A DNA stretch of 36,367 bases, from contig NZ_FQVH01000027.1 in the NCBI RefSeq assembly GCF_900129075.1, positions 1 to 36,367 of the forward strand, written 5' to 3'. This stretch comes from Caldanaerobius fijiensis DSM 17918. Lineage in GTDB: Bacteria > Bacillota > Thermoanaerobacteria > Thermoanaerobacterales > Caldanaerobiaceae. Positions 9,063 through 17,651 of the stretch are shown here, piece after piece. The position numbers were made by a program, and so were the translations under genes. Position 1 is the first letter of the stretch. Every line of letters begins with the position of its first letter. The notes below the pieces were generated by a model, which saw only the letters and a list, made by a program, of their open reading frames with translations, did no database searches and had not been told where the DNA came from.

Positions 9063-10952
9063 ATGTGGAGAAATAAAAGAAAAGTTTCACTGTTAATAAT
9101 AGATACGTTATTATTGAATATAGCGTATTTTTTCTCTTTTTATTTACGATTTGATTACAATATTCCATACCAATATTTTATCGTGTATGAAAAGTCTTTT
9201 TATTTGGTTACTCTCATCAGTATTGTTACATTTATATTTTTTAAGCAATACAATAAAATCTGGAGATATGCAAATTTAAGGGATATTATGGAATTAATGG
9301 TAGTTACGACTATAAGCAGCGGTATGTCATCATTGGTATTATTTTTGCTAGAGATACATTTGCCTCGTTCTATTTATCCGTTATATTGGTTTTTAAGTAT
9401 TATATTGATAACTAGTAGTCGTATTTTATATGGAAATTACATGAATTATAACAATAATTCGCTAAAAAATGTTGCGCACAAAAAAGTCTTGATTATTGGT
9501 GCTGGAAGTGCAGGTCGAATGCTCATAAGGGAGCTAAAAAATCACCCTGAAATCGGCATGAAACCGGTAGCAATACTTGATGACGATAAATCTAAATTGT
9601 ATAGAAGCATTGATGGGATACCCGTTATGGGCAAGATCGATGACATACAGGATATTATCAATGAAAAAGAAATTAACGAGGTTATATTTGCTATTCCTTC
9701 TGCTCCTAAATCTTTATTAAAAAAAGTTATTGACAAGTGCAGTGAAATACATATAAAAGTTAAAACATTACCTGGGATATATGAACTGGTAGACGGAACT
9801 GTATCGGTTAATAATATAAGGGATGTGGACATAAACGATTTATTGAGGCGAGAACCAGTTAAGGTAAATTTAGATGAGATGAGTAGTTACATTAAAGATA
9901 AAAAAGTAATGATTACAGGTGGGGGAGGCTCTATTGGATCCGAACTTTGCAGACAGGTAGCGAGATTTTCACCATCACATTTGATTATTTTAGATATATA
10001 TGAAAATAATATGTACGATGTACAACAGGAATTAAAAAGAAAATATCCAAACCTTAATATGAGCTGTATTATAGCAAGTATAAGAGATGAAAAGAGAATC
10101 AGTAATATCTTTAAAAAGTACAAACCCGATATAGTTTTTCATGCGGCTGCTCATAAACATGTTCCTCTTATGGAAGATAACCCTCAAGAAGCGATAAAAA
10201 ATAATGTCTACGGGACGCTCAATCTTGTAAAATACGCTGATTTACATAATGTAAAGAAGTTTGTTATGATATCCACAGACAAGGCGGTAAATCCTACGAG
10301 CATCATGGGAGCGACAAAGAGAATATGTGAAATGATAATTCAGTCATTTGACAAGAAAAGCAATACAGAATTTGTTGCAGTAAGATTTGGCAATGTATTG
10401 GGCAGTAATGGCAGTGTGATACCATTATTTAAAAAGCAGATAGCCGAAGGTGGGCCGGTGACTGTAACCCATGAAGAGGTTAAAAGGTATTTTATGACAA
10501 TACCCGAGGCTGTACAACTGGTAATCCAGGCGGGCGCCCTTGCCAAAGGTGGAGAGATATTTGTGCTGGATATGGGTGAACCAGTCAAGATTATAGATTT
10601 AGCGAGGGATTTAATACGCTTGTCAGGTTTTGAACCCGATGTGGATATTCCCATAATAATAACAGGCTTAAGGCCGGGAGAAAAGTTATTTGAAGAACTG
10701 CTTTTATCGGAAGATAAGTATGCTTCCACAAAGCACGATAAAATTTTTATTGAAAAGCCGGTTTTTGATGATTACGATGGATTGATGCTTTTACTAGAGA
10801 AATATAGAACCACTATAGATGATATGAATGTAGATCAAGTCAAAGCTTTTATAAAAAGACTTGTACCTGAATATAATCCATCGCATGTTAAAACCATAGA
10901 GGAAATCGCAGCAACGGAAGATATACTTGGCGACGCAACAAATGATGTATGA
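9063..10952 (+). CDS. pglF: Membrane-bound UDP-GlcNAc 4,6-dehydratase, PglF/CapD family
   Basis: The 629-residue protein has four or so N-terminal membrane spans (about residues 8-120), a first Rossmann domain (KVLIIGAGSAGRML, from about 140) and a second catalytic SDR domain beginning MITGGGGSIGSELCRQ (about 280). The catalytic triad region is ISTDKAVNP (Thr405-Asp406-Lys407) with GATKR. This variant, in place of Ser-Tyr-Lys, is typical of PglF and CapD enzymes. It makes UDP-4-keto-6-deoxy-GlcNAc for PglE. The start is the ATG at 9063 after GGGAG. It is the last gene of the first sugar operon. Confidence 0.93.
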   Translation: MWRNKRKVSLLIIDTLLLNIAYFFSFYLRFDYNIPYQYFIVYEKSFYLVTLISIVTFIFFKQYNKIWRYANLRDIMELMVVTTISSGMSSLVLFLLEIHLPRSIYPLYWFLSIILITSSRILYGNYMNYNNNSLKNVAHKKVLIIGAGSAGRMLIRELKNHPEIGMKPVAILDDDKSKLYRSIDGIPVMGKIDDIQDIINEKEINEVIFAIPSAPKSLLKKVIDKCSEIHIKVKTLPGIYELVDGTVSVNNIRDVDINDLLRREPVKVNLDEMSSYIKDKKVMITGGGGSIGSELCRQVARFSPSHLIILDIYENNMYDVQQELKRKYPNLNMSCIIASIRDEKRISNIFKKYKPDIVFHAAAHKHVPLMEDNPQEAIKNNVYGTLNLVKYADLHNVKKFVMISTDKAVNPTSIMGATKRICEMIIQSFDKKSNTEFVAVRFGNVLGSNGSVIPLFKKQIAEGGPVTVTHEEVKRYFMTIPEAVQLVIQAGALAKGGEIFVLDMGEPVKIIDLARDLIRLSGFEPDVDIPIIITGLRPGEKLFEELLLSEDKYASTKHDKIFIEKPVFDDYDGLMLLLEKYRTTIDDMNVDQVKAFIKRLVPEYNPSHVKTIEEIAATEDILGDATNDV

Positions 10953-10966
10953 GACGATAAAAAGAC

Positions 10967-11071
10967 TTAGTTTGTATAAATGTAATATATTAGAGCAAGT
11001 ATTACAAGCCAAAGCAAACCACTTAATAATAAACCATTAATCAAACCAATAAAAAAATTATTATCCTCCAT
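10967..11071 (-). CDS. Small single-span membrane protein, 34 residues
   Basis: On the minus strand, an ATG at 11071 opens a 34-codon frame ending TAA at 10967-10969. The product begins MEDNNFFIGLINGLLL and continues SGLLWLVILALIYYIYTN: an acidic N-terminus followed by about 24 hydrophobic residues, a clean membrane helix. AGGAG lies about 12 nt upstream, slightly far, and a TATAAT stands further upstream at about 11110-11120. It converges on pglF and is divergent from the HD gene. Its function is unknown; similar tiny membrane proteins are often overlooked. A chance frame in AT-rich DNA is the main alternative. Confidence 0.45.
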   Translation of the reverse strand: MEDNNFFIGLINGLLLSGLLWLVILALIYYIYTN

Positions 11072-11224
11072 GTTATATTATCGCTCCTAATTCTGTAGAT
11101 TAATGTATATTATAACCATTTTAAATATAGATATACACGAAAGACAAAAGAGGTTATTCCAGAGACGAGATTAAGAATATAAAGAATGTGAATAATATTA
11201 ATCTGGTTGTGAGGAATGTTTATT

Positions 11225-12493
11225 ATGAAAAAATATTTTAGAGATCCAATCTATAACTTCATAATAATAGATGATAAGTGGATTTTAGATTTGATAAACA
11301 GTAAAGAATTTCAGAGATTGCGACAAATAAGGCAACTTGGTACATCGGAAGTTACATATTATGGCGCAAACCATACCAGATTTTCACATTCTATAGGTAC
11401 TATGTATTTAATGGACAGAGCACTATCTCAATTAAAAAATGTAATTAATATAGATGACGAAATGAGGAAGATAGGATTAGCTGCAGCCTTATTACATGAT
11501 ATCGGACATGGACCATTTTCCCATGTATTTGAAAAAATAATAGGCACAAAACATGAACAATGGACAATTAACATTATTCTTGGCGATACTGAGGTAAATA
11601 GGATTTTAAGAGGTATTGATGAAACCTTTCCACAAAAAGTTGCTAACGTAATTAAGAAAGAGTATGAACATAAGTATCTGAGTTATTTGTTATCAAGTCA
11701 ACTCGATGTAGATAGAATGGATTATTTACTAAGAGATAGCTATTATGTAGGTGTAAAATATGGGCTATTTGATGTAGATATGCTTATAAAGTCTTTGTTA
11801 GTGAACAATGATAATGTAGTTGTGGATTATAAAGGATTATATGCGGTGGAACAATATGTGTATGCCAGGCATTATATGTATTGGCAGGTATACTATCATA
11901 AAACTACTAGAGGATACGAATTGTTGCTGCAGAATATTTTGAAGAGAGCAAAATACTTATATGAACAGAATTCCTTAGATATAAAAATAGATGTATTGAC
12001 TCCTATATTTAAGAATGAGAATATAAACGTAAATGACTATATACGTTTAAATGACAGTGTAATTTTATATGCGATTCTGTTATGGAAGGATTCAACCGAT
12101 AGGATATTAAGTGATTTATGCTGCAAATATTTGTATAGGGATTTATATAAAGCTTATGAATTGAAACAAAGTGTACCTATAAGCTTAGATAGAATAAGGG
12201 AAAAACTAAATAGTCAAGGAATGGATGATGAATATTATCTCGCTCTTGATAGACCTAGTAATGTGACATATGATTATTATGTCGAAGGTGAAGAAGGGGA
12301 AAAACCACCAATTTTAATTAACAACAAAGGTAAAATCAGATCTATCACTAGATTTTCTGACTCAATAAGAGCCATATCCGGAAATCAGGGAATCAAGTAT
12401 TATTTATATTTTCCAAGAAATAATTATGAAGGTGTTAATATATGTGATGATATAATAAAGTATCTAGATGAATATTTGGAGGGGTTGGAGTGA
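11225..12493 (+). CDS. HD-domain phosphohydrolase, dGTPase/SAMHD1-like (YwfO family)
   Basis: The protein begins MKKYFRDPIYNFIIID and is about 422 residues. It has the family layout: FQRLRQIRQLG, HTRFSHSIGTMYL, the metal-binding HD pair in LLHDIGHGPFSH (His91-Asp92), and LDVDRMDYLLRDSYY. Relatives hydrolyse dNTPs or other nucleotides. The ATG at 11225 is chosen over that at 11216 because GAGG at 11211-11214 is 10 nt from it. It overlaps the next gene by 4 nt, an arrangement also known for ywfO-ywgA in Bacillus, so the pair may be a housekeeping unit rather than a defence system. A decayed second HD start lies near 35230. Confidence 0.9.
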   Translation: MKKYFRDPIYNFIIIDDKWILDLINSKEFQRLRQIRQLGTSEVTYYGANHTRFSHSIGTMYLMDRALSQLKNVINIDDEMRKIGLAAALLHDIGHGPFSHVFEKIIGTKHEQWTINIILGDTEVNRILRGIDETFPQKVANVIKKEYEHKYLSYLLSSQLDVDRMDYLLRDSYYVGVKYGLFDVDMLIKSLLVNNDNVVVDYKGLYAVEQYVYARHYMYWQVYYHKTTRGYELLLQNILKRAKYLYEQNSLDIKIDVLTPIFKNENINVNDYIRLNDSVILYAILLWKDSTDRILSDLCCKYLYRDLYKAYELKQSVPISLDRIREKLNSQGMDDEYYLALDRPSNVTYDYYVEGEEGEKPPILINNKGKIRSITRFSDSIRAISGNQGIKYYLYFPRNNYEGVNICDDIIKYLDEYLEGLE

Positions 12494-13008
12494 GCGGTAT
12501 ATTAAATGATTATTCCAATATTATTGAACTATTGAGTATTGCGGGAGAGATAGATGGACGCAAAAAATTGCAGAAAATAGTATACATACTAAAAAGTTTA
12601 GGAGCAAATTTTATGGAGGACTTTTACTTTCATTATTATGGTCCGTATTCAGATACTTTAACAGTTGAACTTGAAGAGCTCAAACTAATGAATATAATTG
12701 AAGAAAAAAAAGATGATGGTGGGTTATTTCCTAAGTATACTTATAGATTAAAAATTAAAAATGATGTTATAAAGGATAATCTAAAAGATTATAGTAATTT
12801 AATTAATATTCTTAATGAGCAAAATGCCAGATTTTTAGAACTTGTTGCCACAATTATATACTTCAAACAAGAAGGGTATTCTCGGAATGAAATTAATAAC
12901 AAGGTAAAAATAGTAAAGTCAGAGAGAAAATATACTGATGAGGAAATAGATTCTGCATTTGACTTTTTAGAAAAAATACGTGATGATTATGGGTTTGATA
13001 TTATATGA
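12490..13008 (+). CDS. YwgA-like protein
   Basis: The 172-residue protein starts with GTG inside a GTGA overlap with the HD gene and has the GGAGGGG ribosome site inside that gene. The N-terminal part contains DGRKKLQKIVYILKSLG and YFHYYGPYSDTLTVELEEL, the pattern of the YwgA/SocA-like helical family; the C-terminus is helical and charged. Function is unknown, but the tight coupling to an HD hydrolase implies that the two products act together. A second member with the same layout is encoded at 35333-35886. Confidence 0.78.
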   Translation: MSGILNDYSNIIELLSIAGEIDGRKKLQKIVYILKSLGANFMEDFYFHYYGPYSDTLTVELEELKLMNIIEEKKDDGGLFPKYTYRLKIKNDVIKDNLKDYSNLINILNEQNARFLELVATIIYFKQEGYSRNEINNKVKIVKSERKYTDEEIDSAFDFLEKIRDDYGFDII

Positions 13009-13040
13009 TACAAGCCGGTTATCTATCAGTACTTATTTTT

Positions 13041-13057
13041 TAGCGAAACATGTCGAA
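13041..13057 (+). promoter_or_regulatory. Tandem Spo0A-box-like motif upstream of the HEPN gene
   Basis: TAGCGAA (13041-13047), a 3-bp spacer and TGTCGAA (13051-13057) give two 7-bp boxes with a 10-bp period, followed by ATATTT. The second box matches the Spo0A consensus exactly and the first at 5 of 7 positions. The motif lies 167 bp before the HEPN gene. Confidence 0.45.
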
Positions 13058-13101
13058 ATATTTAAAAACCTGGATATCAGTTATAGCCATCATAGATATG
13101 A

Positions 13102-13203
13102 GATCCAATAGGAGATCTTATTAAGGATGCCATTAAAAGTGAAAAGGATTATGTTTTGGATATTAAGGGAATAGATAAGATGTATAGTACGTATTTGAGA
13201 TAA
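13102..13203 (+). pseudogene. C-terminal gene fragment, unknown family
   Basis: A 33-codon open stretch with no start codon or upstream extension encodes DPIGDLIKDAIKSEKDYV and then LDIKGIDKMYSTYLR before a TAA. It has protein-like composition and ends 20 bp before the HEPN gene. It is probably the tail of a deleted gene; I cannot name it. Confidence 0.3.
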
Positions 13204-13223
13204 ATTTTGGGGGATTATAAATT

Positions 13224-14534
13224 ATGCATTATGATCTACCAAAAGAAATTGGTGGATATGTAGGTGAGAATTTACCATCACTGAAAGGAAAGAAACTAAC
13301 AATTTATAATGGCGATTTAGAGATAAAAGACAAGGATAAAAATACATTATACACATTAAATAATGGAAGTGTTTATTTATCATTATTACCTAAGCCTAAA
13401 ATACATTTTAAAGGGTATGTCGTGAAAGGTGAATTAGATCTAGGTTTGGATTCGCAAGAGTTATACTTGTATTTACCAGATTTCAATCCTACTAAAATTT
13501 TAATAACAAACTTCAAATTTTCATCAGATAGTGGTTTATCGTTAAGTGGTATAATTACAAATACCATTGAAAAGCCTGAACGAGAAATTGATAGATTATA
13601 TTTTTATATATTGAATTTTGATGATACATTGGGCAGAATAGTCTTAAATTATGATATGTGGGAAATAACTATTGATAAAAAACCAGATTATAAATCCATA
13701 TTTAATTGGCTAAAAAATACAGGTTTGTATGAGGTAACCCATGTAGGGGTGATTGAACGTACTGATAAACAGCTATTTAAGCCACAAGATGTTGATTTTT
13801 TGTTTTATGCGTTGTTCTGGTTATTTTCATTTGCCAGGGGCAGATATGTAGGTTTGGATGTTATGTTGGGTTTCAGAGATGGATCTTGTATATGGAAAAA
13901 AATCCAGGATTGTAGGGTTTCAAATTGGAAAAAAGGAAAAATTACTTGGTTTTCAAGACAACATCCAGAGATGCTGGGGAAAATATTTCCATTATTTGTG
14001 GAAAAACTTAAAAATCCTCTATGGAAAGAATCTTTAATAATGGCATTAGAATGGTATATAGAAAGTCTAGAAGCTGATTTAATGGAAGAAGCGTTTATAT
14101 GGGTTAGTACTGCTTTGGAATTAATTTCGTGGGTAAGATTTACTCAAGAAGAACTTATAATATCAAAGGATAAATATGATAAGTTATATGAATCGGATAA
14201 AATTCGCTTATTATTGCATGGTCTTGAAATACCATTTAAGATTCCCTTTAGTATTAGTCCCGGATATGAAGATGGACCGCATTTGTTTACGGAGATTAGA
14301 AATAGTATTGTTCATCCGGTAAAAAAAGAAAAAGTCAAAGCTTTATCTTTTGAAGATAGGTGGAAAGCCCATGAATTAGGGTTATGGTATTTAGAATTAA
14401 CAATATTACGTTTATTAGGGTACGATGGTGATTATGTAAACAGACTCAAGTCAATTGATCATGGTTTATGGGAAGGAAGCGTTGAAAAAGTGCCGTGGAG
14501 CAGGGAAGAGGGTACAATGCATGTACATCGGTAA
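13224..14534 (+). CDS. HEPN-motif protein, probable RNase effector (ApeA-like layout)
   Basis: This 436-residue protein has no close family that I recognise with certainty. The first 230 or so residues look beta-rich (alternating strands such as KKLTIYNGDLEI and LYLYLPDFNPTKILI); the rest is helical. Near the C-terminus the helix EIRNSIVHP contains R-x4-H (Arg359 and His364), the catalytic signature of HEPN ribonucleases. A beta-rich N-domain plus a C-terminal HEPN domain recalls ApeA-type abortive-infection proteins and related uncharacterised proteins. It stands alone, with a GGGGG ribosome site 11 nt upstream and a tandem Spo0A-like motif 167 bp upstream. It could be toxic when activated; no antitoxin is visible unless the preceding HD/YwgA pair serves. 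Confidence 0.6.
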   Translation: MHYDLPKEIGGYVGENLPSLKGKKLTIYNGDLEIKDKDKNTLYTLNNGSVYLSLLPKPKIHFKGYVVKGELDLGLDSQELYLYLPDFNPTKILITNFKFSSDSGLSLSGIITNTIEKPEREIDRLYFYILNFDDTLGRIVLNYDMWEITIDKKPDYKSIFNWLKNTGLYEVTHVGVIERTDKQLFKPQDVDFLFYALFWLFSFARGRYVGLDVMLGFRDGSCIWKKIQDCRVSNWKKGKITWFSRQHPEMLGKIFPLFVEKLKNPLWKESLIMALEWYIESLEADLMEEAFIWVSTALELISWVRFTQEELIISKDKYDKLYESDKIRLLLHGLEIPFKIPFSISPGYEDGPHLFTEIRNSIVHPVKKEKVKALSFEDRWKAHELGLWYLELTILRLLGYDGDYVNRLKSIDHGLWEGSVEKVPWSREEGTMHVHR

Positions 14535-14536
14535 AT

Positions 14537-15407
14537 ATGAAAGCTAAGCAATTTGTGGTTTTTATAGTTGACCTGTTTTTGGTTCATATGGGCTACATAG
14601 CTGCATTTTTACCTAAGTTTAGTTATCACGCCCTGCAGAAAAATTTCTTTCGTAGGATCATCGGTGATGAAGAGCGGCTGGGAAATTGGCTAAAACGATG
14701 TTCCAACCTTAAGCATCAACTATCCTGCACTGACTGTTGAGCAGAGGTATATAAAGAGGATTTTTGATGTTATTCTGTCGCTTATAGGTATTATTATCGC
14801 GTCGCCGATTATGCTGATAATAGCGTTGTTAATAAAATTAACGTCACCAGGACCTATAATATATAAACAGGTCAGGATCACAGAGAAGAACAGAGAATTT
14901 AATATATACAAATTTAGGACCATGTACAAAGATGCAGAAAAATTGACGGGGCCGGTACTGGCGACAGATGACGATCCCCGCATAACCAAAGTGGGTAAAA
15001 TCTTGAGGGCAGCGCGGCTAGATGAACTGCCTCAGCTTTTTAATGTTTTAAAAGGCGAGATGAGTTTTGTTGGTCCCCGACCGGAAAGGCCATTTTTTGT
15101 TGCCCAATTTGAGAAACAACATCCAACTTATACTTACAGGCATAACGTTAAAGCAGGCATAACAGGACTGGCCCAGGTCCTGGGTAAATACACTACCGAC
15201 TTTGATGATAAGTTGAGATTTGATCTTATGTACATAACCAATTACTCTATATGGTTGGATATAAAAATAATATTGCTGACGATAAAAACAGCTTTTATGA
15301 AGGAGGCTTCATCAGGCGTAAAGGATGATATGACATTAAATCAGCTTTTGGAATCATTGAATTATAACGTTTATCGAGAAGTAGGGGTAACTAAGCTGGA
15401 TAAATGA
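14537..15407 (+). pseudogene. Polyprenyl glycosylphosphotransferase with its middle deleted
   Basis: The ATG at 14537 begins MKAKQFVVFIVDLFLVH, the first membrane helix of a WbaP/WcaJ-type initiating transferase. After about 30 residues the sequence breaks down (stop at 14737-14739 in that frame) and the C-terminal catalytic domain resumes in a different frame from about 14700. That domain is intact to 15407: YIKRIFDVILSLIG membrane segment, FNIYKFRTMYKDAEK, ARLDELPQLFNVLKG with the Asp-Glu pair, VGPRPERP and GITGLAQVLGKY. Full-length relatives have about 460 residues, so some 200 are missing. The catalytic piece from the ATG at 14811 (198 residues) resembles a stand-alone PglC-type enzyme, but it would lack its membrane anchor. 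Confidence 0.8.
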
Positions 15408-15410
15408 TGA

Positions 15411-15427
15411 TGACGAAATATCTGGAA
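15411..15427 (+). promoter_or_regulatory. Degenerate tandem Spo0A-box-like motif
   Basis: TGACGAA (15411-15417), spacer ATA, then TCTGGAA (15421-15427) keeps the 10-bp spacing and spacer of the copies at 17535 and 27822, but the second box matches the consensus at only 5 of 7 positions. It lies 69 bp before the truncated rfbB. Confidence 0.25.
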
Positions 15428-15495
15428 GTTTACATTGTGGTGACCAGGTTTTAAAAGTTGGATAATTGAACGATAGATATGCGAAAGGTGATTTA

Positions 15496-16320
15496 ATGAA
15501 GGTATTAGTGACAGGTGGAGCAGGTTTTATAGGTAGCAACTTTATTAAATACATGCTTAAAAAACATAGCGATTATAAGATAATTAACCTTGATAAGCTC
15601 ACGTATGCAGGCAATCTTGAGAATTTAAGAGATATTGAGCATAATCCCAATTATACATTTATAAAAGGCGATATAGCAGATAGAGATTTAGTTGATGAGA
15701 TATTCTCAAAGGGTATCGATTATGTCGTTAACTTTGCTGCAGAATCCCATGTTGACCGCAGTATAGAAGACCCATCTGTATTTTTAAAAACAAATGTTTT
15801 AGGTACACAGGTGTTACTGGATGCTGCAAGAAAATACGGTGTGAAGAAATGTCTTCAGATATCTACCGATGAAGTATATGGGTCGCTTAGAGATGCCGGA
15901 TATTTTACAGAAGAAACGCCGCTGGCTCCCAACAGCCCGTATTCAGCCAGCAAGGCATCAGCAGATCTTTTAGTAAGGGCATACCATCGTACATATGGAT
16001 TGCCTGTGAATATAACACGCTGTTCAAATAACTACGGCCCTTATCAGTTTCCAGAGAAACTTATTGTGCTTATGATAATAAATGCGCTGCACGATAGGGA
16101 ATTACCGGTATACGGAGAAGGATTAAAAAAACTAGGCAAACCTGAATCATTGATAAAGTACGTAAAAGACAGGCCTGGACATGACATAAGGTATGCCATG
16201 GATTCATCAAAGATTCAGAAAGAGCTGGGTTGGAGGCCTATTTACAGTTTTGAAAATGGCATGAGAAAGACCATACAATGGTATTTAGAGAATAAAGAAT
16301 GGTGGGAAAAGTTGTTATAG
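15496..16320 (+). pseudogene. rfbB: dTDP-glucose 4,6-dehydratase (RmlB/RfbB) with in-frame internal deletion
   Basis: RmlB converts dTDP-glucose to the 4-keto-6-deoxy sugar for rhamnose and related sugars. The ATG at 15496 follows AAAGGTG. The NAD motif VTGGAGFIGSN, the catalytic STDEVYG, the SPYSASKA tyrosine-lysine pair and CSNNYGPYQFPEKLI are all present. After LPVYGEG the chain jumps directly to LKKLGKPESLIKYVKDRPGH. The conserved stretch between (with the RDWLYVEDHC sugar-binding block and NIGG) is absent. The product has 274 residues instead of about 340. The frame is kept, but loss of the substrate-binding segment makes activity unlikely. No rmlA, rmlC or rmlD is nearby. Confidence 0.88.
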
Positions 16321-16339
16321 TAAATACATCGTCATTATT

Positions 16340-16369
16340 ATGACACTTAAGTGAATTTTATGCTATAAT
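16340..16369 (+). promoter_or_regulatory. SigA-type promoter of manC
   Basis: The -35 is ATGACA (16340-16345), the spacer 18 bp and the -10 TATAAT (16364-16369). Transcription would start near 16376, about 75 bp before manC. Confidence 0.65.
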
Positions 16370-16449
16370 TGTAATAGAAGAAAAATTTGTAAAGTTGGCA
16401 ATTGATATAACAAGATTTACAGAGATCAATTCAAAAGAGGGTGATGCGT

Positions 16450-17524
16450 ATGATAACAGGTGTTATCGTGGCAGGGGGCAAAGGCGAGAGGTTTTGGCCC
16501 AAAAGCAGGATAAAGATGTCTAAGCAGTTTTTAAAGCTGTACGGCGACAGGACGATGATACAGCAGACGGTGGACAGGCTTAAAAAGGTTATGCCCGTCG
16601 AGAATATATTTGTGGTGACAAACATGGACTACGCCGAGATCATAAGCGATCAGATACCGGATTTGCCCACGGGCAACATACTTATTAGAGCCTATGGGCA
16701 AGAACACAGCCGCGTGTATAGGCCTTGCAGCCCTTCACACCCAAAGAGTTGGTGAAGACTCCGTCATGGTAGTTGTCCCTTCTGATCACGTGATAAAAGA
16801 CGAAGAGACGTACATAGGTGTGCTAAAATCGGCGATAGAGAAGGCGAAAGCAGGGGACAACCTTGTTACGATAGGCATAAAGCCGTCGCATCCTGAAACG
16901 GGTTATGGATATATAAAGTTTAGAAAGCTGACCAAAGAGATAATAAATAAAAATCCGGTTCATAAGGTAGAGCAATTTGTAGAAAAGCCTGATTACGACA
17001 CAGCGGTGAAATACGTAGAAAGCGGAAATTACCTCTGGAATAGCGGTATGTTTATATGGAAGACATCGGCTATATTAAATGCTATATCCAGGTACATGCC
17101 GGAATTAAGCAATGCACTGAACACCATAAGGGAATATTTTGATACGGATAAAATAGAACAGGTATTGTACGAAGAGTATTCAAAGCTTGAGAGCATATCC
17201 ATAGATTATGGCGTGATGGAGAAAGCACAAAATGTCTATGTGGTGCCGGGTGATTTTGGCTGGGACGACGTGGGAAGCTGGACATCCATAGAGAGGCTTT
17301 ATGAAAAGGATGAAAACGGCAACGTCATAAGAGGCAATGTGGTGAGCGTGGATACAAAGAAGTGCATCATAACAGGCAGTGAGAAGCTCATCGCTACATT
17401 GGGTATAGAAGATGTCATAATCGTGGACACAGAAGATGCTTTGTTGATATGTTCAAAAGATAAAGCCCAGGATGTAAAGGAGGTATTGAAGGAGCTTAAA
17501 AAGAAAAAAGCGGAGTATTTATGA
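16450..17524 (+). pseudogene. manC: Mannose-1-phosphate guanylyltransferase, one-base frameshift
   Basis: The enzyme makes GDP-mannose from mannose-1-phosphate and GTP. The likely start is the ATG at 16450 (MITGVIVAGGKGERFWPKSR), with AGAGGGTG upstream; ATG 16444 and GTG 16441 are alternatives. The first frame runs to about 16686; an extra A at 16687 then shifts it, and the expected NILIEPMGKNTAACIGLAALH is recovered by removing it. The second frame (an ATG at 16694) continues through VVPSDH, EKPDYDTA, YLWNSGMFIW, IDYGVMEKA and WDDVGSW to 17524. All key motifs are present, so only this base prevents a normal protein of about 357 residues. Pieces of the same gene recur at 27244 and 32966. Confidence 0.9.
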
Positions 17525-17534
17525 TATATTTTTT

Positions 17535-17551
17535 TGACGAAATATGTCGAA
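17535..17551 (+). promoter_or_regulatory. Tandem Spo0A-box-like motif upstream of the Cmr operon
   Basis: TGACGAA (17535-17541), spacer ATA, TGTCGAA (17545-17551), preceded by a T-run and followed by ATATTTT. The box spacing of 10 bp matches that reported for the Bacillus abrB operator, TGTCGAA plus TGACGAA, bound by a Spo0A dimer. It lies 101 bp before cmr1. Confidence 0.5.
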
Positions 17552-17651
17552 ATATTTTGTAAAGGATAATAATGTAAGTAACCAAAAAAAGCATCTTTAC
17601 GTTTAATAACTAAAGGAACGTGGAGAAAGGTTGCTGAAAGGGGAAAAATTT

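Noticed and set aside
11225-13008. HD plus YwgA-like pair called outright as an antiviral nucleotide-depletion system
   Set aside because: The same pair is present as ordinary chromosomal genes in Bacillus (ywfO-ywgA), so defence is not shown.
14811-15407. Stand-alone functional PglC-like enzyme from the ATG at 14811
   Set aside because: This ATG lies inside the membrane segment and has no ribosome site; the conserved upstream part shows that the piece is the tail of a deleted larger gene.
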